Source: Parasedimentitalea denitrificans
GTDB taxonomy: Bacteria > Pseudomonadota > Alphaproteobacteria > Rhodobacterales > Rhodobacteraceae
Assembly: GCF_011813015.1 (NCBI RefSeq)
Contig: NZ_QHLQ01000009.1
Span: 92,849 to 156,848 of the forward strand
Direction: 5' to 3'
Length of the DNA: 64,000 nt
Part shown: positions 27,176 through 35,039 of the stretch, piece by piece
Position numbering within the stretch: the stretch's first letter is position 1
Layout of the letters: each line of letters opens with the position of its first letter
Notes under the pieces: model-generated
Database searches by the model: none
What the model was told of the DNA's origin: nothing
The model's input: the letters and a program-made list of their open reading frames with translations, nothing else
Position numbers and translations under genes: made by a program

Positions 27176-27187
27176 TTTGCATGCTAA
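27176..27187. promoter_or_regulatory. Candidate operator, site 3 (molybdenum hydroxylase promoter)
   Basis: TTTGCATGCTAA, 31 bases upstream of the FAD-subunit start, with a GCATGC core. On the minus strand it reads TTAGCATGCAAA and matches site 2 (TTAGCATACTAA) at all but two positions. Confidence 0.5.
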
Positions 27188-27302
27188 TGGTATTGCGCGA
27201 CGCCAAACCTTGTCAACGGAAAACCCCTTTGCGACCAGCGGCAAAGCGGGGTTCAGGTTGGGTCAAACGAGAGGAATGGTGGTGCAGTTGGGCCGTTGGC
27301 TA

Positions 27303-28097
27303 CTACGCAGAAAAGACTTTGTGCCAGGCTGCATTTGCTGCGGGTACCTGCTGTGCAGGCAAGGCGATTAGCAGGGTCTCTGTCTGATCCCAGGACATAA
27401 TGACCTTGGTGTCGCCGGAGATCGTCAGTAACATAAAGCTGGGGATCATCTCGGGCATCCGCAGGGCGCGTCCGCTTTTGGCCTTTGCTGCCTTGTCGGC
27501 GCGTGCCAGTTCAGTCAGCTTATCGGTCAATGTCTCAGGTCCAGAGCTGCCGAGTTGCGCGCTGTCTTCACCCAATAAAACCCAGGCCTCAGCCAATGCA
27601 CTAACGCTGGCAAGAACCTGCGATAAACGGCTGCCTTGCGGTGCCTGCGGTACAAGGCAGTCGGCGATCTGTGTCGCCGAGCAGCTTTGTGTTTCGATAC
27701 CAGTTTCACAGGCCCGCCGGGTAATGTGAAAACCGGTGTTCTGATACATGGCCGACAGCTGTTGTAGCTGCTGCGCATAGGTTTGCGCAGGTGAGATCGC
27801 GTCAACCGGATGTGTATTGCCAGTGTCGTTGGTCAGCTCTAGCGACAAGAGCCTGCGATGTCCGACACGCAGTTTGGCAACTGCGTCTTGACCAAAGAAC
27901 AAGGTCAGTTGCCGGGGCAACATGGTTTCGTCAATTTCAATCAGCAGGCTGTGGAGCAGGTTAGCCCGACCTTCCGCCGCAGCGCGTCGGTCAGCGTGCA
28001 GGTCGGCCACATCACCCGATAGCCGAACGAGCGCCTCTCTCAGCGCTACAGAGGCGTCATCCTGTCCGGTCAACTGTTGGGCGGTTGAGTGCGACAT
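27303..28097 (-). CDS. Unknown protein, last gene of the kinase-dynamin operon
   Basis: A 264-residue soluble protein I do not recognise. The N-terminal third is helical and charged (ALREALVRLSGDVADLHADRR), a beta-rich core follows (LTLFFGQDAVAKLRVGHRRLLSLEL), and the C-terminus ends with strands SFMLLTISGDTKVIMSWDQ. There is no signal peptide or membrane segment. Its ATG overlaps the upstream stop (TGATG), so translation is coupled. Position suggests an adaptor or effector for the GTPases. A stretch of about 155 bases separates it from the hydroxylase operon, which reads in the same direction but lies downstream. Confidence 0.6.
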   Translation of the reverse strand: MSHSTAQQLTGQDDASVALREALVRLSGDVADLHADRRAAAEGRANLLHSLLIEIDETMLPRQLTLFFGQDAVAKLRVGHRRLLSLELTNDTGNTHPVDAISPAQTYAQQLQQLSAMYQNTGFHITRRACETGIETQSCSATQIADCLVPQAPQGSRLSQVLASVSALAEAWVLLGEDSAQLGSSGPETLTDKLTELARADKAAKAKSGRALRMPEMIPSFMLLTISGDTKVIMSWDQTETLLIALPAQQVPAANAAWHKVFSA

Positions 28098-28486
28098 CAC
28101 AGCCCCTCGGACAGATCGCCCAGCAATGCCATTGCTGGAGGGACAAGGGAGCGAGCGCTGTGCTCGCTGTCACAGACGCAAAGGATTGCATCGTTTGCGG
28201 TGTCTTGCGAGGCACTCGGATTACGGAGGTACACTCGGGTTTCCTGCGGGGTGACGACGATAACTTCGGCGGTGTCTTCACCGGCTAGCGGCGTTTGATC
28301 TGCAAGAGCATCCTGAAGGCTAAACCCATGTGCAGCCTGAGCACAGAGCTGGTCAAGATATTCCTGCGGCTGTTGTCCTGCGGCACTGCTGCGCAGAACC
28401 AGCCGGGTGCCGAGATCGCCAAAAGCAACCAGAGCACATCCGGGTGTGGTTTCGCGCAGGGCGTTAAGACGACCAGCTATGTCCAT
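28097..28486 (-). CDS. Small roadblock/LC7-like protein
   Basis: A 129-residue protein. The order of predicted elements (helix; strands GCALVAFGDLGTRLVLRSS; helix EYLDQLCAQAAHGF; strands AEVIVVTPQETRVYLR and AILCVCD; C-terminal helix) resembles the roadblock/LC7 fold that acts as a GTPase-activating or scaffolding partner, as MglB does for MglA. This is a fold-level guess. Roadblock partners next to GTPases are a known theme, and here it lies between two dynamin-like genes and the unknown last gene, with overlaps on both sides. Confidence 0.5.
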   Translation of the reverse strand: MDIAGRLNALRETTPGCALVAFGDLGTRLVLRSSAAGQQPQEYLDQLCAQAAHGFSLQDALADQTPLAGEDTAEVIVVTPQETRVYLRNPSASQDTANDAILCVCDSEHSARSLVPPAMALLGDLSEGL

Positions 28487-28672
28487 GTCTGGCCTCCGCA
28501 GATGCCTAGAAGCATGGGAGAGGGGGCAAGAAAATCAGCCTTGGTCATCCCGAACTTCCAGTCTTGGTTGACGATCAGTGCGCCGTCGGCCACCTCCGGC
28601 TGCTTTGACGCGTCGGGGAACAACACAATCACCAGCCGGTGACGAGGCGGGTTTCCTTCGGTCCACGCGGGG
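28477..28672 (-). other. Probable frame-shifted C-terminus of the second dynamin-like GTPase
   Basis: Reading the minus strand in the +1 frame after the G/C run at 28669-28672 gives a natural-looking tail (LVIVLFPDASKQPEVADGA, then VNQDWKFGMTKADF) that ends at 28477, overlapping the next gene by ten bases as elsewhere in the operon. The unshifted frame ends at 28535 in an Arg/Gly-rich tail that looks like out-of-frame sequence. One extra base in CCCC explains both. Confidence 0.55.
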
Positions 28673-29500
28673 CTGTTCGGCGGTTTCGCGTATCTCATCA
28701 ATTGCGAACACCTCTGCCTGCACGATTTCCTCGGGCGAGCGTTCATCAGGTGTTTGAACTGTCGTGTCCTTGGCTGCTGTCACATTGGTCACGGGTCTGT
28801 CGAGCAGCGTTTCAACCATGAATTCAACCAGCTTGTCGGCACCACTGCGCTTCCAGGCCTCTACGTCGTCGCCTGCGTCCATGGCAGTGCTAAGGGACAC
28901 CGGAAAGATCCTGTCGAACAGACCTTCGGTTTCCTTGCTGATACGGGCAACCACCCGGCCTTGGTCACGCTCGGTGCGCAGTTTGTCGAAATGGGTGATC
29001 AGCAGAATGTTGGGGCCAGAGACCGTCTCGGAAATGCTTTCCCAAACGGCGGCCTCGGACTGGCGCCAGGCCTGTGTCGCATGGGTACACCAGATCACCC
29101 CGTCCACCTCGGGCATCAGGGATTGCCAAACTGACGGGTCCATATTGGGATCGGATATTCCCGGCATGTCGATCAGATCACATAGTGTTAGCGCGTCAGA
29201 CGGGAAGAACAGGCGGATCATCGCCGTGGTATCCATATCGACATCACCCAGATCATCGAAGTTGGCCGCTGTCTGGGTGCCGTCAGTTGACACGACAAAA
29301 GCCGCGTCATCACCGTATGAAATCCACACCGGAGGCAGCCGTGTTGCGGTCACGCGTGTGGGCAGGATCTGACGGCTGACCAGCAGGTTGGTCAGTGTGC
29401 TTTTGCCGGCACTGAATTCCCCCATAAGCGCAAGGCGCGGCTTGCGGTTGGGCGCGGTCGGTTGGCTGTCTGCGCTGGACATGGCTGTCTCTTGCGTCAT
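28535..29500 (-). CDS. Dynamin-like GTPase, second copy (probable frameshift near C-terminus)
   Basis: A 321-residue frame. G1 is GEFSAGKS (27-34), G3 is DMPG (111-114), and the G4 position reads THFDK (169-173), close to T/NKxD. These are the motifs of the dynamin superfamily. The GTPase domain fills most of the protein, with little stalk region. It overlaps the larger dynamin gene by four bases (ATGA). After about residue 275 the sequence turns Arg/Gly-rich and seems out of frame. A shorter start at the ATG encoding MSSADSQ (29482) is possible. Pairing of two dynamin-like proteins is typical of bacterial systems, where partners co-assemble on membranes. Confidence 0.75.
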   Translation of the reverse strand: MTQETAMSSADSQPTAPNRKPRLALMGEFSAGKSTLTNLLVSRQILPTRVTATRLPPVWISYGDDAAFVVSTDGTQTAANFDDLGDVDMDTTAMIRLFFPSDALTLCDLIDMPGISDPNMDPSVWQSLMPEVDGVIWCTHATQAWRQSEAAVWESISETVSGPNILLITHFDKLRTERDQGRVVARISKETEGLFDRIFPVSLSTAMDAGDDVEAWKRSGADKLVEFMVETLLDRPVTNVTAAKDTTVQTPDERSPEEIVQAEVFAIDEIRETAEQPRVDRRKPASSPAGDCVVPRRVKAAGGGRRRTDRQPRLEVRDDQG

Positions 29501-31560
29501 GCGGTGTACTTTCCAAGGGTGCTCAACGCGGTTTGCGTTATCTTTTGTTGATCTTGATAACCCTGGCCGGTGAATAGGTCGTGAACATTCCGGTCCTGCT
29601 GACTGTAATCCGCGATTTCCATTAAGATATTGCGCTGTTCGTCAAAGAAAACTTTCAGGCTTGCAAGTGTGCCCGCGCGGGTGTCAGCCGTCTGTACGTG
29701 CTTGAGCTGGTTCATGAAATCCTCAGTCTCGCCGCAGATCAACTGCTGGAAGCTCTTTACAAACGCCTTGTAGCCACGGGTGCGGCGCCACCATGAGCTC
29801 CACCAGTTGTCATTGAAATCCAACGCAATTGTCTGGCCCAACGCCACCGGAGAGGGCACCGCTGGCACCTCGGGGACAGAAATCTGGATACCCTCAACTG
29901 CTGAACCAAACCCCTCGTAGAGCAGCCCTGCAGTTTCCTGCACGGCCTGTTCATATCGTGCCTGAGCCGTCGATTGTACGCGGCTGCTCATGACGGAATA
30001 GGCCGATTTTAGCAGCAGTCGCAGGCCAGCCGGGTCATATTCCCAAACATTGCCTTCGCCCCAACGTTCCAGATGTTCGACCAGCGAATGGGTGGCGCGG
30101 CCAATGAATGTTGCGTGGGCCCGATCAGCCCGGTCACGAAAGGCATCAAACACCTCGTCGATGTCATGCTCTAGCGCCGCCATGTTCGAGGTGGCGATCT
30201 GTTGGAACCGGGATTGAATGTCCTGCATGCTCAGGGTTGCCCCTTGATCGGGACCGTTGACCAGAACCGCATGCGCGGCCTGTTGTCCGGTGGCCATGGT
30301 GATCGCAGAACTGGCAACGCGGGCCAGCAATGGGGTGCCAAGGTCCTGAACAATGCGGTTGGAAATCGACCGGAGCAGGGCAGGCAGGCCGGACAGCTCC
30401 CAAGCCATGTCTTGCGGGGATTGATCAGGGTCGGCAGTTTCCAGACCGACTTCGGCCCAGTTCAGCAGGGCAGCACCGCTGGCGCCATCCATTTCTTCTA
30501 GCTCACCAGTCAGAACGCGACCGGCCCAATAGGCGCTGCCGAAAATGATTTCAGCGTCCTTGGGGCCATGATGCGTTTCCAGCGTCTGGCGGATGCTGGT
30601 TTCAATCTCGGGGATCTGTCGGGCCGGGTCAGCCAGTTCGTCGATGCGGTTCACAAAGATCACCACCTCACGCGATTTGAGGTTCGAGATCATACGGATC
30701 AGCCCCATATCAACCGAGGTCAATGCTTGGCTGGCCGACAGAACAACCACGCAGATGCGGCTGTCGCGGATCGCCTGAATGGTCACCTGCTCGCGCATCA
30801 TGAATGTATCGTTCACACCCGGCGTGTCGCGCAAGCACAGCGGGACGGGCACCGACTGGCTGTTCAGGTACAGGTCGGCAGAACGGGTGATATCGGCAAA
30901 CCGGCCTTGATTGTCCGTGCCGTCCGTTCCCGGCTCTTGGTCAAAATCATCGCCAAGGCAGATGTAACGTTCGATCAGGTTCTTGTCGAAATACTCGTAT
31001 TCATGGGCCTGACCCATCAGCAATTCAAACTTGCGGCCCAGCCGGTTGCGTGACCGTTCGCGCATTTGTTCGATCTGGGTCTGGATCTTCTGCAACTCAC
31101 TTTCGGCACCCGCGCGGCCAGCCATTTCACCAATGCGGCCCCCCTTGGTCAGCAGGCGGTCCCACTCTTTTTCGGTCATGAACTGGAAACGGGCGCTGGT
31201 TTCGACACGGTCATCGCCGGGAGTCAGGTGCAGGGAGGTAACGACAGACGTCCAAGGGTTTACATCCGACGGCAACAGGTCAGCCCAGCCGCCCATCGCA
31301 TTGACCAGCGAGGTTTTGCCGGATTTTACCTGTCCCAGCAGGGTGATGCAGGGCTCAAAACTGGCGAGCTCTTTCTTCAGGCGCGACAGAGTGCGCTGCG
31401 TCTTGTCGCCAGACTGATCTACCAGCGCATCCAACGCGCCCTCTAGCTCGGCCATTTGGTCAGCAAGCGCGGCAAGGGGTTCCATCCCGGCGTTCAAATT
31501 GGTTGGGCGTGCGGCGGCGCGAATGTTGGTCATTCCGTCGATCTGTGGCTGCATGTTCAT
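29497..31560 (-). CDS. Dynamin-family large GTPase
   Basis: A 687-residue protein. G1 is GQVKSGKTS (76-84), G3 DTPG (245-248) and G4 NRID (304-307), with an insertion of about 100 residues between G1 and G3 containing a likely coiled coil (SELQKIQTQIEQMRERSR). The long C-terminal helical region holds a Trp-rich, basic patch NDNWWSSWWRRTRGYKAF that is a candidate membrane-insertion tip. Such proteins tubulate or fuse membranes in a GTP-dependent manner. It starts 27 bases after the small GTPase gene and overlaps the second dynamin-like gene by four bases. Confidence 0.85.
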   Translation of the reverse strand: MNMQPQIDGMTNIRAAARPTNLNAGMEPLAALADQMAELEGALDALVDQSGDKTQRTLSRLKKELASFEPCITLLGQVKSGKTSLVNAMGGWADLLPSDVNPWTSVVTSLHLTPGDDRVETSARFQFMTEKEWDRLLTKGGRIGEMAGRAGAESELQKIQTQIEQMRERSRNRLGRKFELLMGQAHEYEYFDKNLIERYICLGDDFDQEPGTDGTDNQGRFADITRSADLYLNSQSVPVPLCLRDTPGVNDTFMMREQVTIQAIRDSRICVVVLSASQALTSVDMGLIRMISNLKSREVVIFVNRIDELADPARQIPEIETSIRQTLETHHGPKDAEIIFGSAYWAGRVLTGELEEMDGASGAALLNWAEVGLETADPDQSPQDMAWELSGLPALLRSISNRIVQDLGTPLLARVASSAITMATGQQAAHAVLVNGPDQGATLSMQDIQSRFQQIATSNMAALEHDIDEVFDAFRDRADRAHATFIGRATHSLVEHLERWGEGNVWEYDPAGLRLLLKSAYSVMSSRVQSTAQARYEQAVQETAGLLYEGFGSAVEGIQISVPEVPAVPSPVALGQTIALDFNDNWWSSWWRRTRGYKAFVKSFQQLICGETEDFMNQLKHVQTADTRAGTLASLKVFFDEQRNILMEIADYSQQDRNVHDLFTGQGYQDQQKITQTALSTLGKYTA

Positions 31561-31587
31561 AGTGTTCTGCCCGGATGGCGTTGGGGA

Positions 31588-32793
31588 TTATTGATCGATG
31601 CCATCTGCGATCTCCCTTTTTAATTGCAGCAATAAAGTAACCGCATCGACGGCTGCATCTTCGCCGCGTTCCAATTGAAACAGGATCAACAGTTCTTCAC
31701 CGTCCTGCGCAGCATCCAGCGCGGCCTGCACCTCAGGTGAACGGTTTTGAGAGGCGAGCAGGGTCTGGGTTAGGTCTTTGACCGTATCCATGCAGCTCGA
31801 CAGGATCTCGTCAGCGTTACCGGCGGTGTCGGTTTCAGCCAGCATTTGCTTTGCGCGTCCTTGCAGCAAATTCAACGCAGTGTGCATCAGGTCGTCGGTT
31901 GGTGTGTTCTTGGGCTTGGGCTCTGTTTTGGCGGCGGTGTCGGCTTGCTGCTCTTGCTGATCTTCAGTTTTCGGGGCGAACTGGCGCACCAGCATTTCCG
32001 CCTGATCCACATCCGAGGCACGCCCTAGTTCGACTTGGCGCAGAACATCGCTGGCCAGTTGCTTGCCACCGCTGGATTGCCACAGCTCGGCGTTGACGGT
32101 TTGTCCGGCAGTCTGTGCGGTGATGGCCTGAACGGTGGCCAAGGGATAAACACCAAGAAACTCCTCGGCCGCGAAATCGTCGAGGTCAGTCAGCAAGCCA
32201 GTCAGGGTTCCGCGCATGAGCTGGCGATCAGCCATGGTCAGAACCAGAAAGCTGTGGTCTTTTTTCTCATCCGGAACGGTGGCCCACAGGTTTTGCTCTG
32301 TCGGGCCAAATGTCTCGCTGCACCATAGAATGACATCCGCATGGCGCACGGCGCGTTGCAGGGTTGTGTGGTTTTGCTCATCCGAGCCGTTGAGTGAAAC
32401 CTCGACAAAACTGTGGTTCTGCAGGCGGGTGTCTGGCAGTTCTTGGCGCACCCGAACTGTGTCCGGCGAGGTGGGGACGTCGGCGAGAGTGCCGGGGTGT
32501 CGGCTTGTCCCACCATCGCGGGTTTCGATTTCAACACAGTCCTCGGGGCCGTAGCTGACTTCGATAATGGGAGCGTCGGCGTGACGTGAAATCACCGATT
32601 GCCCCAGCATCATGTCAATCACTGCAGACTTGCCACTGCCGGGATGACCGATGACCATGACTTGCACCGGCTTGTCCAACCGCCGTAATAGCTGATTGCC
32701 CCAGTCAAAGTACTCTTGCGGCAGGCTCTCTTGGTTCAGGGCCTGTTCTAATTGGCCGCACAGAGGGCTTTTGGCAGCTTCCGAGTGCCTCAT
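31588..32793 (-). CDS. Divergent P-loop GTPase with degenerate switch motifs
   Basis: A 401-residue protein with a clear G1, GHPGSGKS (49-56), but where DxxG is expected only SLNGSDEQ (about 133-140) is found; the G4 position reads LTMADR (185-190). A GTPase-like fold is likely, with altered or absent hydrolysis. The C-terminal half is acidic, Gln/Lys/Pro-rich (about 290-325) and then helical. Start ATG 32793 overlaps the PP2C stop (ATGA). An upstream extension exists in frame but reads as shadow of the PP2C gene. It may regulate the two dynamin-like proteins made from the same mRNA. Confidence 0.7.
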   Translation of the reverse strand: MRHSEAAKSPLCGQLEQALNQESLPQEYFDWGNQLLRRLDKPVQVMVIGHPGSGKSAVIDMMLGQSVISRHADAPIIEVSYGPEDCVEIETRDGGTSRHPGTLADVPTSPDTVRVRQELPDTRLQNHSFVEVSLNGSDEQNHTTLQRAVRHADVILWCSETFGPTEQNLWATVPDEKKDHSFLVLTMADRQLMRGTLTGLLTDLDDFAAEEFLGVYPLATVQAITAQTAGQTVNAELWQSSGGKQLASDVLRQVELGRASDVDQAEMLVRQFAPKTEDQQEQQADTAAKTEPKPKNTPTDDLMHTALNLLQGRAKQMLAETDTAGNADEILSSCMDTVKDLTQTLLASQNRSPEVQAALDAAQDGEELLILFQLERGEDAAVDAVTLLLQLKREIADGIDQ

Positions 32794-33731
32794 GCGCTGT
32801 CCCCATTCACGATATGGAAAGAGGTGGTTCCGTTGGATCTGGAGGCAGAGGCCATGATGGTCAGTGTATTGGATTTGGGTTTTGAAGAGGGCGGCGGGCT
32901 GGGTGCCTTGCAGGGGGTAGCAACCTGTTCGGCTGGTTTGAGCTGATCGGATACCTTGATCACGCAGAACGAGATGTTGTCCTGATCCGGGTCGTCCAGG
33001 CTGTCTAAGCACCCCATCAGGGCAGAACCAATATCCGTGCTGGACTGGTCTATGTTGGCAGCCAGGACGGCTGAAATTTCGTTGTCCTCGAGGTATTGCA
33101 AACCATCGCTAGCGGCGATCACGATGTCACCGTCACGCAGGTTTAGCGGCCTGTTCTGACAATCAATGCGGGCAATGTCCTGACCGGACAGGACCGAGGT
33201 AAGGCAGGCCCGGTCAGGATGGTTGTCGGCCTCTTCTGGCGACAACAAGCCCTCGGCGACACGAGCATCCAGATGTGCGGCAAGCGAATGTTCATCATTC
33301 AGCCGTGTCAGTTGCCCGTCGCGAAACAGATACAGCGGCGAGTCGCCGATAGAGATCCAATACAGCCGGTCCTGAAACAGAACGGGCGCCAGCAAGGTCG
33401 CCCCCATGCCATGGGCATGGTCGTTCTGGTCGGCGTAGTGCCCGACACATTCATTGGCAGCATGTGCCGCAGCGGATAAAGCCTGCGCGATCTGCTGTTC
33501 CAGCTGTTCCGGCGCATCGGCGCGGAACTTCAGCTCGCTGAACACCTCGGTGACCACGATCTTGCTGGCGATGTCACCGGCGGCATGACCACCCATGCCA
33601 TCGGCCAAGACCGCAAATCCCAAACCGGTTCCGGCCAGAAAGTCCGAGGCGACGGCATCTTCCTGCCGTTCGCGCTGACCTTGGCTTATCGCGGTCGAGG
33701 CATCATATCCGAACTGAACCTCAGGACGCAT
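32790..33731 (-). CDS. PP2C-family protein Ser/Thr phosphatase
   Basis: A 313-residue phosphatase. Metal-site motifs visible are RERQED (20-25), LADGMGGHA (42-50), SIGDSPLYLF and VIAASDGLQYL, and the domain covers residues 5-240. A tail follows. It starts at ATG 33731, overlapping the FHA gene by 11 bases; a longer TTG-initiated frame is unlikely. Such stand-alone PP2C enzymes reverse the action of the adjacent kinase. Confidence 0.85.
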   Translation of the reverse strand: MRPEVQFGYDASTAISQGQRERQEDAVASDFLAGTGLGFAVLADGMGGHAAGDIASKIVVTEVFSELKFRADAPEQLEQQIAQALSAAAHAANECVGHYADQNDHAHGMGATLLAPVLFQDRLYWISIGDSPLYLFRDGQLTRLNDEHSLAAHLDARVAEGLLSPEEADNHPDRACLTSVLSGQDIARIDCQNRPLNLRDGDIVIAASDGLQYLEDNEISAVLAANIDQSSTDIGSALMGCLDSLDDPDQDNISFCVIKVSDQLKPAEQVATPCKAPSPPPSSKPKSNTLTIMASASRSNGTTSFHIVNGDSA

Positions 33732-35010
33732 GTCCGGCTTCGCTCTGTTGCGCAGTGTTCCAGCCAAACTCAGGCCCGCACAGGGGTACAAACCGCAGGG
33801 TTGTCTCGCCAATTCGGATCAGATCGCCCATGCCCATTTCCTCGGTGCTTAGAACCGGGCGGTCATTGCGACGCACCAGATTGGCCTTGCCACCGTGACC
33901 GATGTAAAAGCTGTTTTTCTCGGGATCAAAGGCAATGGCGGCATGATTGGCACGTGAAATGCTGTTGTCGCCAAAGTCCAGCCGCACGGTCTGATCTTCG
34001 CCGCGGCCGATGATTGTCACGCCACTGTACAGCGTAAAGGTGGCACCACGTCCGGGACCGCTGACAACCGCCAGCCATCCGACGGGGTATTGGGTGTAAC
34101 CGGTGTCGGCCTTTTCTTCCTTGCGCTCAAAGGGATCTGCGCCTGCTGCCTGACCGGGGTTAAAGCCCAGAAGCCGCGTTTTGACCCGGCCGGCCTTGCT
34201 GGATCCGCGACCCATAGCGGGTGAGGGGACATCAATCGGTTGCGCGGGGGCGGCGGCTTGCGGTGCTGGCTCGATCGGGGCGGGCTGCTGTGGTGCCACC
34301 GGTGCTGCCTTTTGCGGCGCGGGCTCTACGGGTGCCGGAGCTACCGCTGCCGGTGCAACGGGTCTTGGCGCGACTGGCGTAGGGGCAACAGCCTCAGCTT
34401 GCTGACGTATTGGGGCCGGATGTTGAGGTTGCGGAGCAGGCTGGCGGATCTCTTCTGTCGGCTGCATTGCGGGCTCGTCGTAAGCCGCAGCCTCTTCTTC
34501 ATGCGTATCCGGTTCTGGGGTGTGCATCCGGGTTTGTGATCTGGTGAACCGTTTGAACGGCCGGTCCTGCTGAGGCTCTTCCTTGGCTGCGATGGATCCG
34601 GTCAGACGTTCAAAGTCGATATCCGACAAGTCGCTTAACGGATCGGCCTGTTCGGCAGGTTCAGGCGCAGGCTGTTCTGGAATTTCAGGCGTTTCAAATG
34701 CGCTAAGGTCCAAGCCGCCAAAATCGTCGGTGTCATCACTTTGCCAGTCATCCTGATCAGCGGTTGGCGCGCTGTCTTCTGCCAGATCCAATGACAGGTC
34801 AAGCGATGCAGTTTCTTCGACCTGCGGTTCCGAGACCTGAAAACTGTTGTCCAGCTGAAAGGGTTTTGCCACCGCAGCCGGTTCCTCTGGGCTCGTTTCC
34901 GACAGGATCGACGCCATGAGATCGTGTTCTGATCGGTTGTCCGCAACAGGTTCCCCGTGCGGAATGGCTGGGTCACGCTTGTCGGCAATGATGTCTCTGA
35001 TGAACTTCAT
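33721..35010 (-). CDS. FHA-domain protein with disordered Pro/Ala linker
   Basis: A 429-residue protein. The extreme N-terminus MKFIRDIIADKRD is a short basic amphipathic stretch. An acidic region follows, then a Pro/Ala/Gln-rich linker at about 190-265. The C-terminal 120 residues form an FHA domain (IIGRGEDQTVRL, SISRANHAAIAF). FHA domains read phosphothreonine, so the kinase next door is the obvious writer. It lies 29 bases downstream of the kinase. Together kinase, FHA and PP2C make a phospho-signalling module resembling, in parts list only, the post-translational switch of T6SS loci. Confidence 0.85.
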   Translation of the reverse strand: MKFIRDIIADKRDPAIPHGEPVADNRSEHDLMASILSETSPEEPAAVAKPFQLDNSFQVSEPQVEETASLDLSLDLAEDSAPTADQDDWQSDDTDDFGGLDLSAFETPEIPEQPAPEPAEQADPLSDLSDIDFERLTGSIAAKEEPQQDRPFKRFTRSQTRMHTPEPDTHEEEAAAYDEPAMQPTEEIRQPAPQPQHPAPIRQQAEAVAPTPVAPRPVAPAAVAPAPVEPAPQKAAPVAPQQPAPIEPAPQAAAPAQPIDVPSPAMGRGSSKAGRVKTRLLGFNPGQAAGADPFERKEEKADTGYTQYPVGWLAVVSGPGRGATFTLYSGVTIIGRGEDQTVRLDFGDNSISRANHAAIAFDPEKNSFYIGHGGKANLVRRNDRPVLSTEEMGMGDLIRIGETTLRFVPLCGPEFGWNTAQQSEAGHAS

Positions 35011-35039
35011 GGGTGTTCCTTTTCGCTCTTATCGGCGGG

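Noticed and set aside
32794..33012. Upstream extension of the small GTPase frame
   Set aside because: Overlaps the PP2C gene; ATGA junction at 32793 is the standard coupling in this operon.
33732..33812. TTG-initiated extension of the PP2C frame
   Set aside because: Lies within the FHA coding region, and ATG 33731 gives a normal PP2C start.
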